A DNA stretch of 64,000 nucleotides, from the NCBI RefSeq assembly GCF_003672135.1, contig NC_039506.1, positions 23,220,497 through 23,284,496 on the forward strand. The letters run 5' to 3'. Source of the DNA: Ooceraea biroi (taxonomy: Eukaryota; Arthropoda; Insecta; Hymenoptera; Formicidae). The number at the start of each line of letters is the position of its first letter. Within the stretch, counting starts at the first letter, position 1. A program made the position numbers and the translations under genes. Below the pieces are notes generated by a model that was given only the letters and a program-made list of their open reading frames with translations, did not search any database and was not told the DNA's origin. This document shows positions 25,201-35,556 of the stretch, in pieces.

Positions 25201-28200
25201 GAGCATAGTCAGCTATTTAGCCAAATATTTATGAACAATGTTTCTTAAAACAAGTACGGTACAAGGACAAAAAATTTTCCTATAATTTCTCAAAACGCGC
25301 GCGGATACTCTGGCCTACAGTTGTTAAATGTCTGACTGCCCCTGATGAGTGGGAAAACTTTTTATCTACACTTTGTCGTATTAAATAAGTTAATTATGAA
25401 TAATTTAATATATTTTAAATCTATAAAAAAAAGAATGAAAAACAAATAAAATTCGTTTCTCCGACGGAAATTTTAACCGCAGACAGCGGTGCGTGTCTTA
25501 TGAGTTTCTCATATAAGTTAACAGCGCGCCGGCTCGAAGTAAAGCAAATTTCTCTTCTCGGGTAGCTAATAATTGTGCGTCTTCTCACAAAAATAGGTCG
25601 TGCGATTAAGTAGTTTTTACGCCATTGTATGGCGTATATACCAAGAGTCGTCACGCGTCAGAAGACGATTTAACGAAGCACGCTCTGCATCGGAGATAAT
25701 AAAAGAAAGACTCATCCTTCTCCCTCCGGGCGGGACGGGCGCGTAAAATAATACGAGTCATAGTCATAATAATGGCTAATGGCTCTCTTGATGTACGTCC
25801 CGATACGTTGTTATCAAAGTACGTTCGTCTACGTGCGTACATGCGTGCGTGCACAGCTCTTATTTATATGGAACACGACGATCTGCTCGTTCTTTCTGCT
25901 CGCTTCTTTACCGCCTTCGACCTATTCGCCGCCGGCAATTTCATGGTCTACCCATTCTGGCAAACATTCGTCTTCATTATCATCTTCGCCTGTCGCCTCT
26001 CGTGCGCGATTTCGCCGGACGACGATCCGCCGTGCGGGCTTCCGAGGTCCAAGGCCGTGATGTCGCGAAAACGGGAAATGAGTCCGCATAAACCGGAGTT
26101 TATGGATATGTCAGTGCCTGGAATTGATTTACGCGTCGCCGGTACACGCATCAGCGGCGATTGCACGCGTAGCCGATTTCGATAAAACGGAATTCGTGTC
26201 TTCGCGCGTTCAATTTTCCACGATTTTGCATAATACCGTAAAGTGGGTCGAATATTCCCGCGAAGATAATCACAAGGCCGTGCATGTTCTTGCGTCTCGA
26301 TGCGGCGTGCGAACTTGCCGCTCGATTAGAATTGCATATTTGGACACGCAACATTGATCATTGCAGGCACCAGTCAGGTGGTCATCCTCGTGATTTTGTT
26401 TTGGAAAATAGGCGAATGCAAATTTCGCGTTTGTTTTATGCTGGGGCAAATCACGTGATCATATATGGTCATATGGTCGCAGAGCAACCCGCTAAGTTCC
26501 AGTTAGCCGTAATAATCCAATGCATAATTGAAGACACGCGGAATGTGTCACACTCATTAAATTAACACTCATCATGCAGGTTCACCAAAATTATTCATTC
26601 TGCACGGCGAGAATCTTTATCAATAACAATCAATAGTTATTTGTATTGCGTAAAAATTGATGATGAAGTCAATAAGTTAGATATATATCACAGCATTTAA
26701 TTAGTTTACTGTGTCATGTTCTTGAATAATAATATGAAAGAAATAGCAAGTATTTGGACCGCGGACAATTACGCTAAATATGCTAGATTACAACAATAAG
26801 TATGACGATACTTGAAACGATTTCCATGATCTCAGATCCTCAATTATCAAATATTGATACAAAAAGTATATTCGAATAATTTATAATTGCGCACGTTAAT
26901 AAGACGAGATAATTTGCAATCTAAAGGTTTACTTTTTACGTTTTTCTAAATCATTACTAAATTATTTTCTTCGTGTTATAAATCAAATATTAAATTATTA
27001 TGATAGCTCCTTTAACTTAATTAAGGATATAAAAAGTTATTATATAAGAAATTTTCTCTATTTTTTCTTCCTTGCAATTTTTTCGAACATTACAGATATC
27101 TTAGCCAAATCTGTATACTTTTTCAATTTACTATAAACACTACTATCTTTAAAAATAATAAAATATTTCCCACGTATAGCTACAGTAAGACATTTTATTA
27201 ATAATTATAAAATTTGTCATATGTTATTTATTTATTTATTTATTTTTATTATATAATTATATTCGATACTCTTTTAGAAATTATAAAAAAACTTATTTAT
27301 TCCAGAGTGATCGACATACATGATGAAATTTCGGGAGCAGCGCCGGTTCCCATTCTCGGTGTAGGAGTCAGACAAGGTGGTACCTTGGTGACCGGTGAAC
27401 TCAATGTCAGCCCTGGTACGCCGTTGCAGATGGAAATATTTTTGGACAACGATTCGGCTCCGATCTATGGCCTGTTGGTGACATATATGCTGGTTACCGA
27501 CACTAAGACGCAGGAGGAAACGATTATTATTAATGGGTAATTATAGGCTATTACTACATCTTTTATTATTTTTTAAATCGAAGATTTAATTTATATATCT
27601 TGGAAGCTTTTATACATTATATATTTGATATTTTTACAGGTGCTCAGTTGACCCTTATTTGTTTGAAAATTTCAACACTGTAGATGGTGACTTTCTGACG
27701 GCAAAATTCCGAGCTTTCAAGTTTCCGGAAAGCACTTATGTACAGTTCCGCGGTACCGTTAATGTCTGCTTGGATAAATGCCCAGGGGTATGCCTCATAT
27801 TCTTTTATTATTAATTACTTAAATAAAGTTTTGATTTATAAATCGAAAAAGTTTATTTTAGACTAATTTAGTTGCGATATATTGCACTTGTAAATTGAAA
27901 AAAATAGTTTGAAAAAATATGATAGGTGTTCTATAAATTTTTGTATCAAATTATATAGAATACATTTGTAACCAAGGCAAATACGCTAAGTACGGCCAAA
28001 TTTCCCAGTCCAACTTAAATAAGATGTCTTTAGTCCCTTTTGCCATATAAAGTCGAGCATTGTAATAAGATGGAATAACATTATTTTGCGCAATCCTTTA
28101 CTGATGAACAGTCTCTTGAGGCTTTAATTTAGCAATCAATGTAGCAATGTAGATAGTCGTCCAGGAACTAGCCATGATTTTATTCATTTGACATTGTCGT

Positions 28201-28923
28201 ATAATAACACAAGTTAATACAAAAAATTCTTTTGCTTAACCGCGATAATAAAAATAGAGCTACATCGTAACATTGTTCTTCGTTCAGAGACATGATCATT
28301 AAATAGCTATTAAGAACTGCTAAATCTCAAAGTTATGAATTAATTAACATATTTAATACTTACATGTTCGAGCATGTTTCCCAACAAATTAATTGCGATG
28401 AACGTTATTTGAGCAATTCATGTTTCAGATCGAATGCAGTAACGGCCAAGTCGGTTTCGGCAGAAAGAGGCGAGCCATTGAGATGTCAGGGACCGACAAG
28501 AACAAATTGTTCGAAGTAACCATGTCGACGTTCATCAAGGTCGATTCCGCGGACGACGTCATGATCGATCAAGGTAAATCTCTTCATCTTCACCAAGCGA
28601 ATGAACACTTGAATAATCGCTACGTATTCATCACGTTTATGACTCCTATTACGATGTTCCGTATTGTGTTGTTAGTGCTCTCGGAGTTTATCAGGAAGGG
28701 GAAGAACAGGACGCACACGAAAGAAAGAGCGGTAATCGCTGAAGAAGTTAGAGAGCAATCCAGCCCGACGACTATCAGAACGTACGAGAGGACCTTTCTC
28801 GCGGAAGAGATCAAGGAACAGTTTAAATACAAAGTCACCGAAGTGGTAGTTAATTGCTCTTCGCGTAGTACTCTCAGTCTGAGTCTTCTCCTGATCCTCC
28901 TTTGCTTTTATAAATTCCTATAG
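16232..28923 (+). CDS. ZP-domain membrane/extracellular-matrix protein (5' end missing)
   Basis: Seven exons join in frame: 16232-16333, 16419-16528, 17228-17403, 27306-27536, 27640-27787, 28429-28573 and 28676-28923, giving 385 residues to the stop. The first visible exon begins with two bases of a split codon, so at least one upstream exon (signal peptide) is missing. A zona pellucida domain is visible. ZP-N cysteines are at visible residues 6, 37, 60 and 96; ZP-C follows with cysteines at 207, 249, 253 and 258. A furin-like site RKRR (267-270) follows the domain, as in many insect ZP proteins. The C-terminus (about 364-385) is hydrophobic and ends the protein, fitting a membrane or GPI anchor. 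Insect ZP proteins polymerise in the apical extracellular matrix under cuticle; a role here is inferred from the family. The exact member is not assigned. The 9.9-kb third intron hosts another gene. AATAAA occurs at 29409-29414. Confidence 0.88.
17404..20239. other. Proximal part of the large ZP-gene intron
   Basis: No exon is supported. A CT microsatellite lies at about 17775-17798. Two AT-rich blocks (about 18286-18400 and 18630-18760) share the words CATTTCATTG and AAATGTAAAT and look like diverged copies of each other. Frames in 18.8-19.3 kb on the - strand resemble nothing known. Confidence 0.4.
20270..20420 (+). pseudogene. Decayed retrotransposon RNase H fragment
   Basis: Within an open frame on the + strand, the peptide reads QWDIPYVVGMHGDTRADFMA, then RPATEWLIPL. 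This matches the pattern around the last part of the RNase H domain of non-LTR retrotransposons, W-x-I-P-x-H-V-G-I-x-G-N-x-x-A-D-x-L-A, with several conserved positions changed (H to V, N to D). There is no reverse transcriptase nearby and downstream residues are not RNase H-like, so only a remnant survives, inside the ZP-gene intron. Identification is by pattern only. Confidence 0.45.
21213..21381. mobile_element. Palindromic MITE, PIF/Harbinger-like
   Basis: Two arms of about 67 bp (about 21213-21279 and 21315-21381) are reverse complements, starting GGGCCACTTCAATCAAACTC and ending in the complement of that motif. A short AT-rich loop separates them. TTA stands directly outside each end (21210-21212 and 21382-21384), consistent with a 3-bp TTA target duplication as in PIF/Harbinger elements. 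No protein is encoded. It lies about 400 bp downstream of the stop of the nested KIF-binding protein gene. Confidence 0.8.
21784..23328 (-). CDS. KIF-binding protein (KIFBP/KBP) homologue, nested in an intron
   Basis: One uninterrupted frame gives 514 residues from the ATG at 23328 (another ATG lies two codons on). The frame remains open upstream to a TAA at 23366-23364, and TTTTCCAG just before the start resembles a splice acceptor, so a 5' non-coding exon is likely. Family resemblance to animal KBP is spread along the protein. It is clear in the N-terminal ALKLSYKA region, in the TPR-like helical repeats (LSDARNYLAAIQYI corresponds to the ARHCLSAANVIF helix of the human protein) and in the C-terminal segment around FHKERIELLMMV. 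KBP binds kinesin motor domains and blocks microtubule binding; human KBP is 621 residues, so this version is shorter. The gene lies on the opposite strand inside the largest ZP-gene intron, between two palindromic MITEs. TTTATT at 21579-21584 is an AATAAA signal on its strand. Confidence 0.82.
   Translation of the reverse strand: MNMGSTAFRTALKLSYKAATLQKNKQPQETSGSVNIIEIEDKLNNLYKNVKDETGSTETTFNDIISLATSYCNMGIAYKDFTSKTKLVVARSHLKKCLELLNGKELDRRAILIIMRAVVQLEHVFRQLNEAEKCCSFSHKAIGFYLEYTNQGSKFPAPIVSRLSVNLDIEEACPNTMLSLVTLCLQLLRHIKDCDCYKWDLETLVKPMHNFFMYQWTEALEGPSQGFAWAAAILDFSLYFIRHMRLSDARNYLAAIQYILYAYKEETNDCLSSKCCTQDIFDTLAPSYHILKAQLATRWSFYGNYLLFPSKYTLSYSKNVKVRRARKSKSTPSVELPMKSLIFTTLEEHVKDIVNQIPDTVSNLDDVNLVCNYVLKWFEITKNYTNTALSLNESFITRTLCKMEASKYLTYFQADKDKQMTFHKERIELLMMVKNFIPDLLVYSSSDDKNNFDILSLNCNLGLIVTYGNLLDMLLEDAEITEKRFEDIKLEVHNYMKNSVECCETYLEQLHIKL
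23625..24052. mobile_element. Palindromic MITE upstream of the nested gene
   Basis: The left end (from about 23625: GTATCTAATACATCCACTGT, then CGCATATTAGATG and TTTCCATTCACAC) is matched by the inverted right end (to about 24052: GTGTGAATGGGAAATCATCT, CATCTAATATGCG, GTAGTAGATAC). Arms are about 65-70 bp with substitutions, and the core is about 290 bp of AT-rich DNA. There is no coding capacity. Exact termini and target duplication are uncertain, so superfamily is not given. Confidence 0.7.
24053..27305. other. Distal part of the large ZP-gene intron
   Basis: No exon is supported. TG/TA microsatellites occur at about 25030-25075 and 25132-25155. A CpG-richer patch at 25.4-26.5 kb has overlapping open frames on both strands. 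The longest, 25772-26185, contains a hydrophobic stretch but no recognisable domain, and it lacks splice phase agreement with the flanking ZP exons, so I do not call it coding. The rest is AT-rich. Confidence 0.4.
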
Positions 28924-30181
28924 GCAATGAGACCCCGATATTTTCCGACAGATGATCACTAATTGTAAATAACACGCAATCTGAGACACATTCGTTGAAA
29001 GTGTAACGGAAAATAAGACGAGTATCGCTTTTGAGAACGATTAATTAACTCACTGATGAATAATCAGGATCTCGATTACAATAACAGCGGCTCACTAATT
29101 ACGCAAATCCTGATCAAGTGATTGTCGACTGTACATAGTCAAAATATGTTTGGAAGAAATTTCTAATCAATGCTAATTTTTTGATATAATTTCCGTTCTC
29201 AAGTAGAAAATCAAGGTTCAAGAATATGAAATTGCCGTCCACGTTGGAAACACTTTGTGTGTGATATTAAAATACAATTAACACGAGAGAGTTAAATACA
29301 TAAATACATGTGAACATGTTGGACGACGCTGATTCAGCAAAGCCAGAATGGCAAGTTTGAAATACGGAAGTAGCTTGCGGAATGAATTATCTGTCTTGGC
29401 GCTAACATAATAAAGCAGTAAAATGTATCCATAAGATTTCTCCGCTCTGCGACCGCCGAATTTTCAGTTATAACGTTTCTCATTTTCTAGTTTTACTGTA
29501 CTTAACTTTTTTTTATCGCATGTCACGACACTGCCGTAGCTTGAAGCAACTGCGAGAGGAAAATTGGCCTTTGCGAGCGGAGAAAGCCGAAGACCTAGTC
29601 GTGCGACGAGGTGTAATAATGCAATGCGACTTAATTAATTACTAAGTAATTATTAATTGCGTATTCGTAATTTCAGTCTAATTTTAATACGTTAAATAAA
29701 TGTAAAATAATTAAATACAATAGCTGACGCAGCATCACGACAATTCTTTTTTTATCATAATTATGATTAATTTCTAATAAGCATTTTAAGAATTTAATTA
29801 TAATAATAAATTTAGAGAATTTTCTAATAGAAGAAATTTAGAATGTGAAAAATTTTCATGATTACGAGAATTTATATCGATGTTGACTGTGAGACAAAAT
29901 ATAATGCGCTGCATTACTGAAATTACAGCAGATTTCAATCAGATAAAAGAAGGTGCGTTTAGAAGGAACTGTACGATTGCAAATGACAATTATTAATAAA
30001 ATGTAAAATGTAATAAAATGTATATTTGGAATGCCTAATAACAATCAAAAAATATTTCTCTTATAAAATATATAATCCATTCATTGTTTTTTAAAACAAT
30101 ATAGAAAACAACCGTATACCGTTTAACAATAATAATGGCACTTTCGAAGCATAGTTTTATATGTTTGTACATCTACGCGTA
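28924..30181. other. 3' flank between convergent ZP and MCCC2 genes
   Basis: The ZP gene (+) and MCCC2 (-) end towards each other here. AATAAA occurs at 29409-29414 on the + strand and could serve the ZP transcript. The remainder is AT-rich with no coding signal. Confidence 0.5.
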
Positions 30182-32811
30182 TTACATTCGGAAAATCCCG
30201 AACTTACTATCAGGTATAGGTGCGTTTAAAGACGCGGATAAGCTCAGACCGAGCACAAGTCGCGTGTCGACCGGATCGATCACACCATCATCCCACAGTC
30301 TAAAAAAATATTAGAATAATATTCCCTTTCACATAAGTGAAAAGAAATTTAATCCTTTTCTGTGATAACTTACCGAGCACTCGAGTAGTACGGATTGCCT
30401 TCCTTCTCGAATTGTTCTATAATCGGTCTCTTGAGATTCTCTTCTTCCTCTTGAGTCCACTGCAAAATCGCGACGTGTAAAATAGAATTTTTGCGTGCCG
30501 GAAAATGAAGTTGCGTCATACCTGTTTGCCCTCTCTCATGCGTTGGTCCTTCGTGATTTGCGCCAGTACCCCAGCTGCCTGTTCTCCTCCCATCACCGAT
30601 ATTTTAGCGTTCGGCCAGGAGTAGAGAAAACGCGGCGAATAAGATCGGCCGCACATTCCTGTCACAGGATTATATTTTATAAAAACCTTTTTGAAAATAA
30701 AAAATATTAAAGTAGAACAAGTACCATAGTTTCCGGCTCCGTATGAACCCCCAATTATTATAGTAATTTTTGGCACTTGCGCGCAGGCTACCGCAGTCAC
30801 CATTTTTGCGCCATTTTTGGCGATACCGCCCGCTTCTGCATCTCTTCCCACCATAAACCCTACGTATAAAAAAAATTTATATTAATGCGAAAAATTTCAG
30901 GGATGTATTTGTGATCGTACCTGTAATGTTCTGCAAAAAGATCAGAGGAATCTTTCTCTGAGCGCAAAGCTGTATAAAGTGAGTCCCCTTCAAGGCACTC
31001 TCAGAGAAGAGCACACCGTTGTTTGCGATCACGCCGACAGGATATCCATAAATCCTTGCGAATCCAGTGACCAGGGTCTCACCGTATTGCGCTTTGAACT
31101 CGTGAAACTTTGACCCGTCCACAATCCTCGCGATGATCTCCTTTACGTCGTACGGGCGTTTTACATTCGTCCCAACGATGCCATAAATCTCATCGACCGC
31201 ATGCGCCGGCAGCTCGATATTTTTCGCGATCTTCACGTCCATGGGCGACTGCTTATTCAGATCCTTCACGACTCGACGCGCCAAATGCAGCGCGTGCGTG
31301 TCGTCTATCGCGTAATGATCGGTCACGCCAGACTGTCTGAAGTTCCAAGATTGCACGGCTGAGTGCTTGCAAATAATTTCAATACGGTATCTAAGACAAT
31401 TACCGACAGTGAAGCGCAGCTCCTCCCAAATCCTCCGCGGAGACTTCTTCGCCGGTCGAAGCTTTCACGAGTGGGGGACCAGCCAGAAATATTGTACCCT
31501 GATTGCCGACAATGATATTCTCATCTGCCATTGCAGGAACGTAAGCACCTCCTGTAAGATAATCATAACGTAATTAAAATTAAAATTACCATTAAATATT
31601 TTAATAATGTAATTAACTATTGGATATTAATAATGTAACATGCAAATAAGAAGTCTGCACATGAAATAAAAAAGTGGGAGCTCATTAACAATGACGAACC
31701 TGCCGTACAACTTCCCATAACTACCGCAATCTGAGCAATTCCCTTAGCGCTCATGTTTGCTTGGTTGTAGAAAGTCCTGCCGAAATGCATTTTATCAGGA
31801 AACACGTCAGCCTGCCTGGGCAAGTTTGCTCCACCGCTGTCGACTAGATATATGCAAGGTAATCTATTTTCCTCCGCAATTTCTTGAGCTCGCAGATACT
31901 TCCTGACTGTAATGGGATAGAAAGTACCACCTTTGACTGTAGCATCGTTTACTATTATCAAACATTCAGTGCTGAAAACAGATACCCGATAAAGAAGATC
32001 TCAAAATATAAAATGTTGCAAAAGCATAAGATATAAAATAAAAATATTAATCTTATCATGTGGGTTACCCTTCCACTCTGCCAATGCCAGTTATGATACC
32101 ACCCGCTGGTACTTCCTCTTTACCGTACATCTCGTATCCTGCTAATTGTGAAAACTCTAGAAAAGGTGAATTTTTATCTAGAAGTGTGTTTACTCGCTCC
32201 CATGGCAAGAGTTTTCCTTTGCTCACGTGTCTCTCTCTAGCTTTCTGTCCGCCACCCTCGGCAATCTTTTCCACAGTATTTCTCAATTTAGAAACAAGAG
32301 CTTTCATTTGTCCATAATTCTCCTGAAAATGATAATAATGATAAATATACGATTACTATATACTGATATATAATAGAGCATAAAAAATGTAAAACAAAAT
32401 AGAATTATATTTATATATATATCATACATATTTTATATTTATATATGAAAGGTAAAATATATTTAAATAACAAGTTTGTACAATTTAAAGTATGCACATA
32501 TGCTCAGAGAGAACGTGTGTGTGTGTGTGCTCATACATAATGCACCACGCGCGCGCGCGTTAATGTGTGTGTGTTCATAATGCGATGTGTATGTGCGCGT
32601 GTACTAATTTATTTATAATAATATAAATCTGTAGAAGCATCATAAAAAATACACGAAAATGACAAATTACACAACACACACAAAGTCACTTCCTAACCTG
32701 ATAAATCGATGAATTAGTATCTGGAGTACTGCCAATAACAGACGCTTCTTCGTGAAAACATCTCACAAAGGGCCGAGAGTACTTCAATACGCAACGACTT
32801 CTGCGTAACAT
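30182..32811 (-). CDS. MCCC2: Methylcrotonoyl-CoA carboxylase beta subunit, mitochondrial
   Basis: Nine exons in transcript order: 32811-32698, 32322-32069, 31971-31700, 31551-31404, 31336-30921, 30859-30725, 30658-30522, 30459-30374 and 30299-30182. They sum to 1680 nt, 559 residues; the human protein has 563. The first exon encodes a basic mitochondrial targeting peptide (MLRRSRCVLKYSRPFVRCFH). This start is in a different frame from an earlier ATG, and is chosen because it joins SSIYQ to ENYGQMKAL as in the family. The carboxyltransferase fold follows, with GGGQKARERH, LVDSGGANLPRQADVFPD, GSCTAGGAYVPAM, TGFMVGRDAE, GGSYGAGNYGMCGR and a C-terminal KFGIFRM. The enzyme pairs with the biotinylated alpha subunit and transfers carboxyl from carboxybiotin to 3-methylcrotonyl-CoA in leucine degradation. 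All junctions are GT-AG and in phase, with no lesion. Confidence 0.97.
32400..32600. repeat. Microsatellite cluster in MCCC2 intron 1
   Basis: Alternating runs occur here: TA-rich (about 32410-32430), TG (about 32513-32530), CG (about 32548-32559) and TG again (32563-32575). They lie in the first intron of MCCC2, between exons ending at 32698 and starting at 32322. Alternating purine-pyrimidine runs of this kind can adopt Z-DNA, but no function is implied. Confidence 0.7.
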
Positions 32812-33460
32812 TGTTCATAAGTACTGTTTTCTTCAGCTCAATAAAATAAATGAAGAAATCGATAATCAACAACAATCGACACGTGTCAACGATCTCTACT
32901 TGCACTTTCTGTACTATTGCACTCAGTTGCACTAAATATATGCGCTACCTTTCATTCGGTACTCTCAATATTCAAAGTTTAGAGATGAGTAATATTTAAT
33001 TAATTAATGAATGTTCGATTTTTTAATAAAAAAAACTGGTTATTTTTCGATCTTTGATCCAATTAATCTTTACAAAATTATATCGAAGTCACAATACTGA
33101 AACGACTCTAGATACGCATAGAACATACAGCGGCTTCTATATAAAATTTGAAGTTTCTTTAAATATTTGTCATAAACACGATTCTCTTTAAATTGCCACT
33201 AAATTAGTACTTTCTTTTAAAGTAAAGGATTATAATTAACTTGCATAATTGGGATATAATACATAATTCATATGATTCTAAAAGCTGCGCATGGATAATT
33301 GTGGCTGGGTAAAGATAAATTAAAAATTGAATTCTCCGACTTTCTATGCACTATATATGGATTTAACTTTAAGAGAAAAATGAAAATAAACAAATAATTA
33401 GCTTTAATAAAATGCACATTACAAGATACAATTTAGTTTTATAATAATATACTGCTGAAA
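32812..33460. promoter_or_regulatory. Short intergenic interval upstream of MCCC2
   Basis: This 649-bp gap between the RPB6 stop and the MCCC2 start must contain the MCCC2 promoter and the RPB6 3' end, since both genes run on the - strand. It is AT-rich. TTTAAT near 33403 is an ATTAAA-type poly(A) signal on the - strand for RPB6. No specific promoter motif is recognised. Confidence 0.45.
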
Positions 33461-34688
33461 TTAGTGATCTATAATAATTAATTCATCAATGCCCCAATCT
33501 TCATAACTATTATCGGGCAGGTAACGGCGTATAATTATGGGAATCTTTCTCTGCTTCAATTCCTTCATTGCAATCTGCAATGGATCCGTCTCGCCTTCCA
33601 GTTCTACCATTACAGGGGCACACATCGCTATCTGTAGTGCTCTTGTGCCCAACACTCTTGCCCTTTCATACCTACAAAATAAATAATTGTATAAAATGCA
33701 ATATTGCTACTGCAAGATGTATTAATGTTATCCAAATATCCACATTTACAAACATATTTCACAATGTAGAGTTTACAAATTTTTGCATTTTTTTCAAACA
33801 CAAGTACATTTGGTTACGTAAAAAAGTATTCTTCTTTATTATATTATAGAAAAAATTCAACATTAAATTGCATTGTGGAGTGTATTGGATGGATACATTA
33901 ATATATATAATTATGCTTTTATATTATAGAAAAAATATATACTTTGTCATGTATCTTGTGGTTATCCTCTTTGATCTTTGGACGCCACCACTAGCTTCAT
34001 TCGCATTTATCACTTCGATATTTTCAATTAGAGCCTCATCTTCTTGAGGCTCTAATTCCATATCATCATCTACATCGTCGAAATCGTCTGCGACTCTATA
34101 AATAAATGCATTAATGATGGATACTTGTAAATCATATTACAAAAACGTAGTTTTAAGTCTTTAATTAGTCAGATTTCTTTAAAGACCATGCAAATGAGAA
34201 TAATAGCGGAAAAGGTTAATTGTTTAATCCCTAACATACGGTTTAGTTACTGGATCTTTACCGATAATACGGATAATTGCAGAGTAAATAGAATTAAATT
34301 CCTGACGAGTCGTTTATCTGTATAATTATTTTTCATGCCCGAATGAACACAAATTACGTCACAATAACATAAAATAAAAGCGTCCGAGTAAGAAAAAATA
34401 CAGCACCTTAACCTATAAATCAAGTGCATTAATACGTCGGTCAATTTGCCCTAATATGCACAGATATTTCGTGCAATATATTATTATCATGTAAATCATC
34501 TATTAATACTGTAAACAGTTGATACGGCAAACTAAAACCTAACTTTTTAAGTTATTAGAGGAATAACATTTATTAAAGAAAGTTTTGTCCAGTAAATGTA
34601 AGTACTAAAGAATTGCAGATATCAATGCACTCAATTATCGTCAAAAACTTCATACTTACTCGTCTGCATCAAACTCCTCGTCTGCCAT
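33461..34688 (-). CDS. RPB6: RNA polymerases I, II and III shared subunit RPB6 (RPABC2)
   Basis: Three exons in transcript order: 34688-34660, 34095-33943 and 33671-33461, 393 nt in total, 130 residues. The human protein (POLR2F) has 127. The N-terminal third is acidic (DDFDDVDDDMELEPQEDE), as in eukaryotic RPB6. The conserved core reads KRITTRYMTKYERARVLGTR, then ALQIAMCAPVMVELEGETDP and KQRKIPIIIRRYLPD, ending in a WGIDELI motif. RPB6 is a structural subunit shared by all three nuclear RNA polymerases that helps the clamp assemble. The first coding exon is only 29 nt. All junctions are GT-AG and phases agree. The gene lies just upstream of MCCC2 on the same strand. No lesion is seen. Confidence 0.97.
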
Positions 34689-35280
34689 TATTATTTATAT
34701 TATTTATTCACGACGCTACACGATTACTCGCTTCGGCAACGAACATCAACGAACATGGAAGAACAAATCTATATGAACGTATCGCAAGCCAGGGTATCGA
34801 CTTTTACCCTAGACACCAGATAACGCTGGGACAATCGATAGTTTTGGCGCTTCGGCGTGAATCGATTAATTTGAATTTTGTGGATTGTTATCTGATTAAT
34901 CAGTTTGAATTGCCAAAAAATAAGCCAACGAGCCTTTGGCAAACGATGTTTTTTCCTTCTGAAAACAATTTGAAGGCGTTATTGGCAATTTTGATGTATA
35001 TAGTTTCTTTGATATGAGTTCCAATTTCCTCAGTTGAGATCCTTCTTTCTTCTCATCGCTAAAAGAAATGTTTACAAGCTGCATGTGGCATTAATTTATA
35101 TTATACATTTTTTTAATGTACACAAGTACATGTGTCATATACTGCTCCTCTTTTCCTCTTTGATTCAAGATTGTGTGTGGCATTATTTATATCAACGTTT
35201 TTGATAGAATTGATCATTGCAGTTGACATTTTTTGAAATAATTTATAATGGTATTCATACTTTATTTTTTATATTATAAT
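34689..35280. other. Upstream flank of RPB6
   Basis: This is the 5' side of RPB6 and probably contains its promoter. A frame on the + strand (34613-35017) overlaps RPB6 exon 1 in antisense and resembles no protein. No TATA-like or other regulatory motif is convincing. Confidence 0.35.
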
Positions 35281-35556
35281 CTACTCTTCATGGGCGCCCG
35301 GAGGGGAAGGACAAGGAGGGTGGCAAAGCAGTTGTCCCTCCTGAAATTGGAAAATTGCAATGTTAAAATTCTAAATCATAAGCAAAAAAAACGAAAAGAA
35401 AATAAACAACAAATAAGTAATACGCATAAATTATATATAATAAGTTTCGAAATGAAAATTTTTCTTGTTTGTTAGTTGAGTTTCTTATCTTTAGAGGAAC
35501 TTAAGGTTTTGCCTCCCCCCCCTTGAATTTTTTCTGCAGGTGCTCATGCTACTCTT
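35281..35556. mobile_element. Non-autonomous hAT MITE with 8-bp target-site duplication
   Basis: CTACTCTT is present at 35281-35288 and again at 35549-35556, flanking an element at 35289-35548 (260 bp). Its ends are imperfect inverted repeats: the left begins CATGGGCGCCCGGAGGGG and the right, read inverted, begins CATGAGCACCTGCAG, followed by AAGGxGGG-like G-runs on both sides. An exact 8-bp duplication with CA-starting termini is the hallmark of hAT transposons. The interior is AT-rich and does not encode a transposase. Divergence between the termini suggests an older copy, although the duplication is still exact. Confidence 0.85.

Noticed and set aside
25772..26185. A 137-residue frame in the ZP intron with a hydrophobic stretch
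   Set aside because: Overlapping frames of similar length exist in other phases, and no splice sites connect it in phase to the ZP exons.
31811..31850. Asn instead of the human Tyr in the MCCC2 motif GGANLPRQ
   Set aside because: Asn is, to my knowledge, common in other members of this carboxyltransferase family, so it is not a lesion.
32714..32932. An alternative start frame for MCCC2 beginning MNNVTQKS
   Set aside because: That frame hits a stop before the splice donor; the neighbouring frame starting MLRRSRC yields a targeting peptide and joins the next exon in phase.
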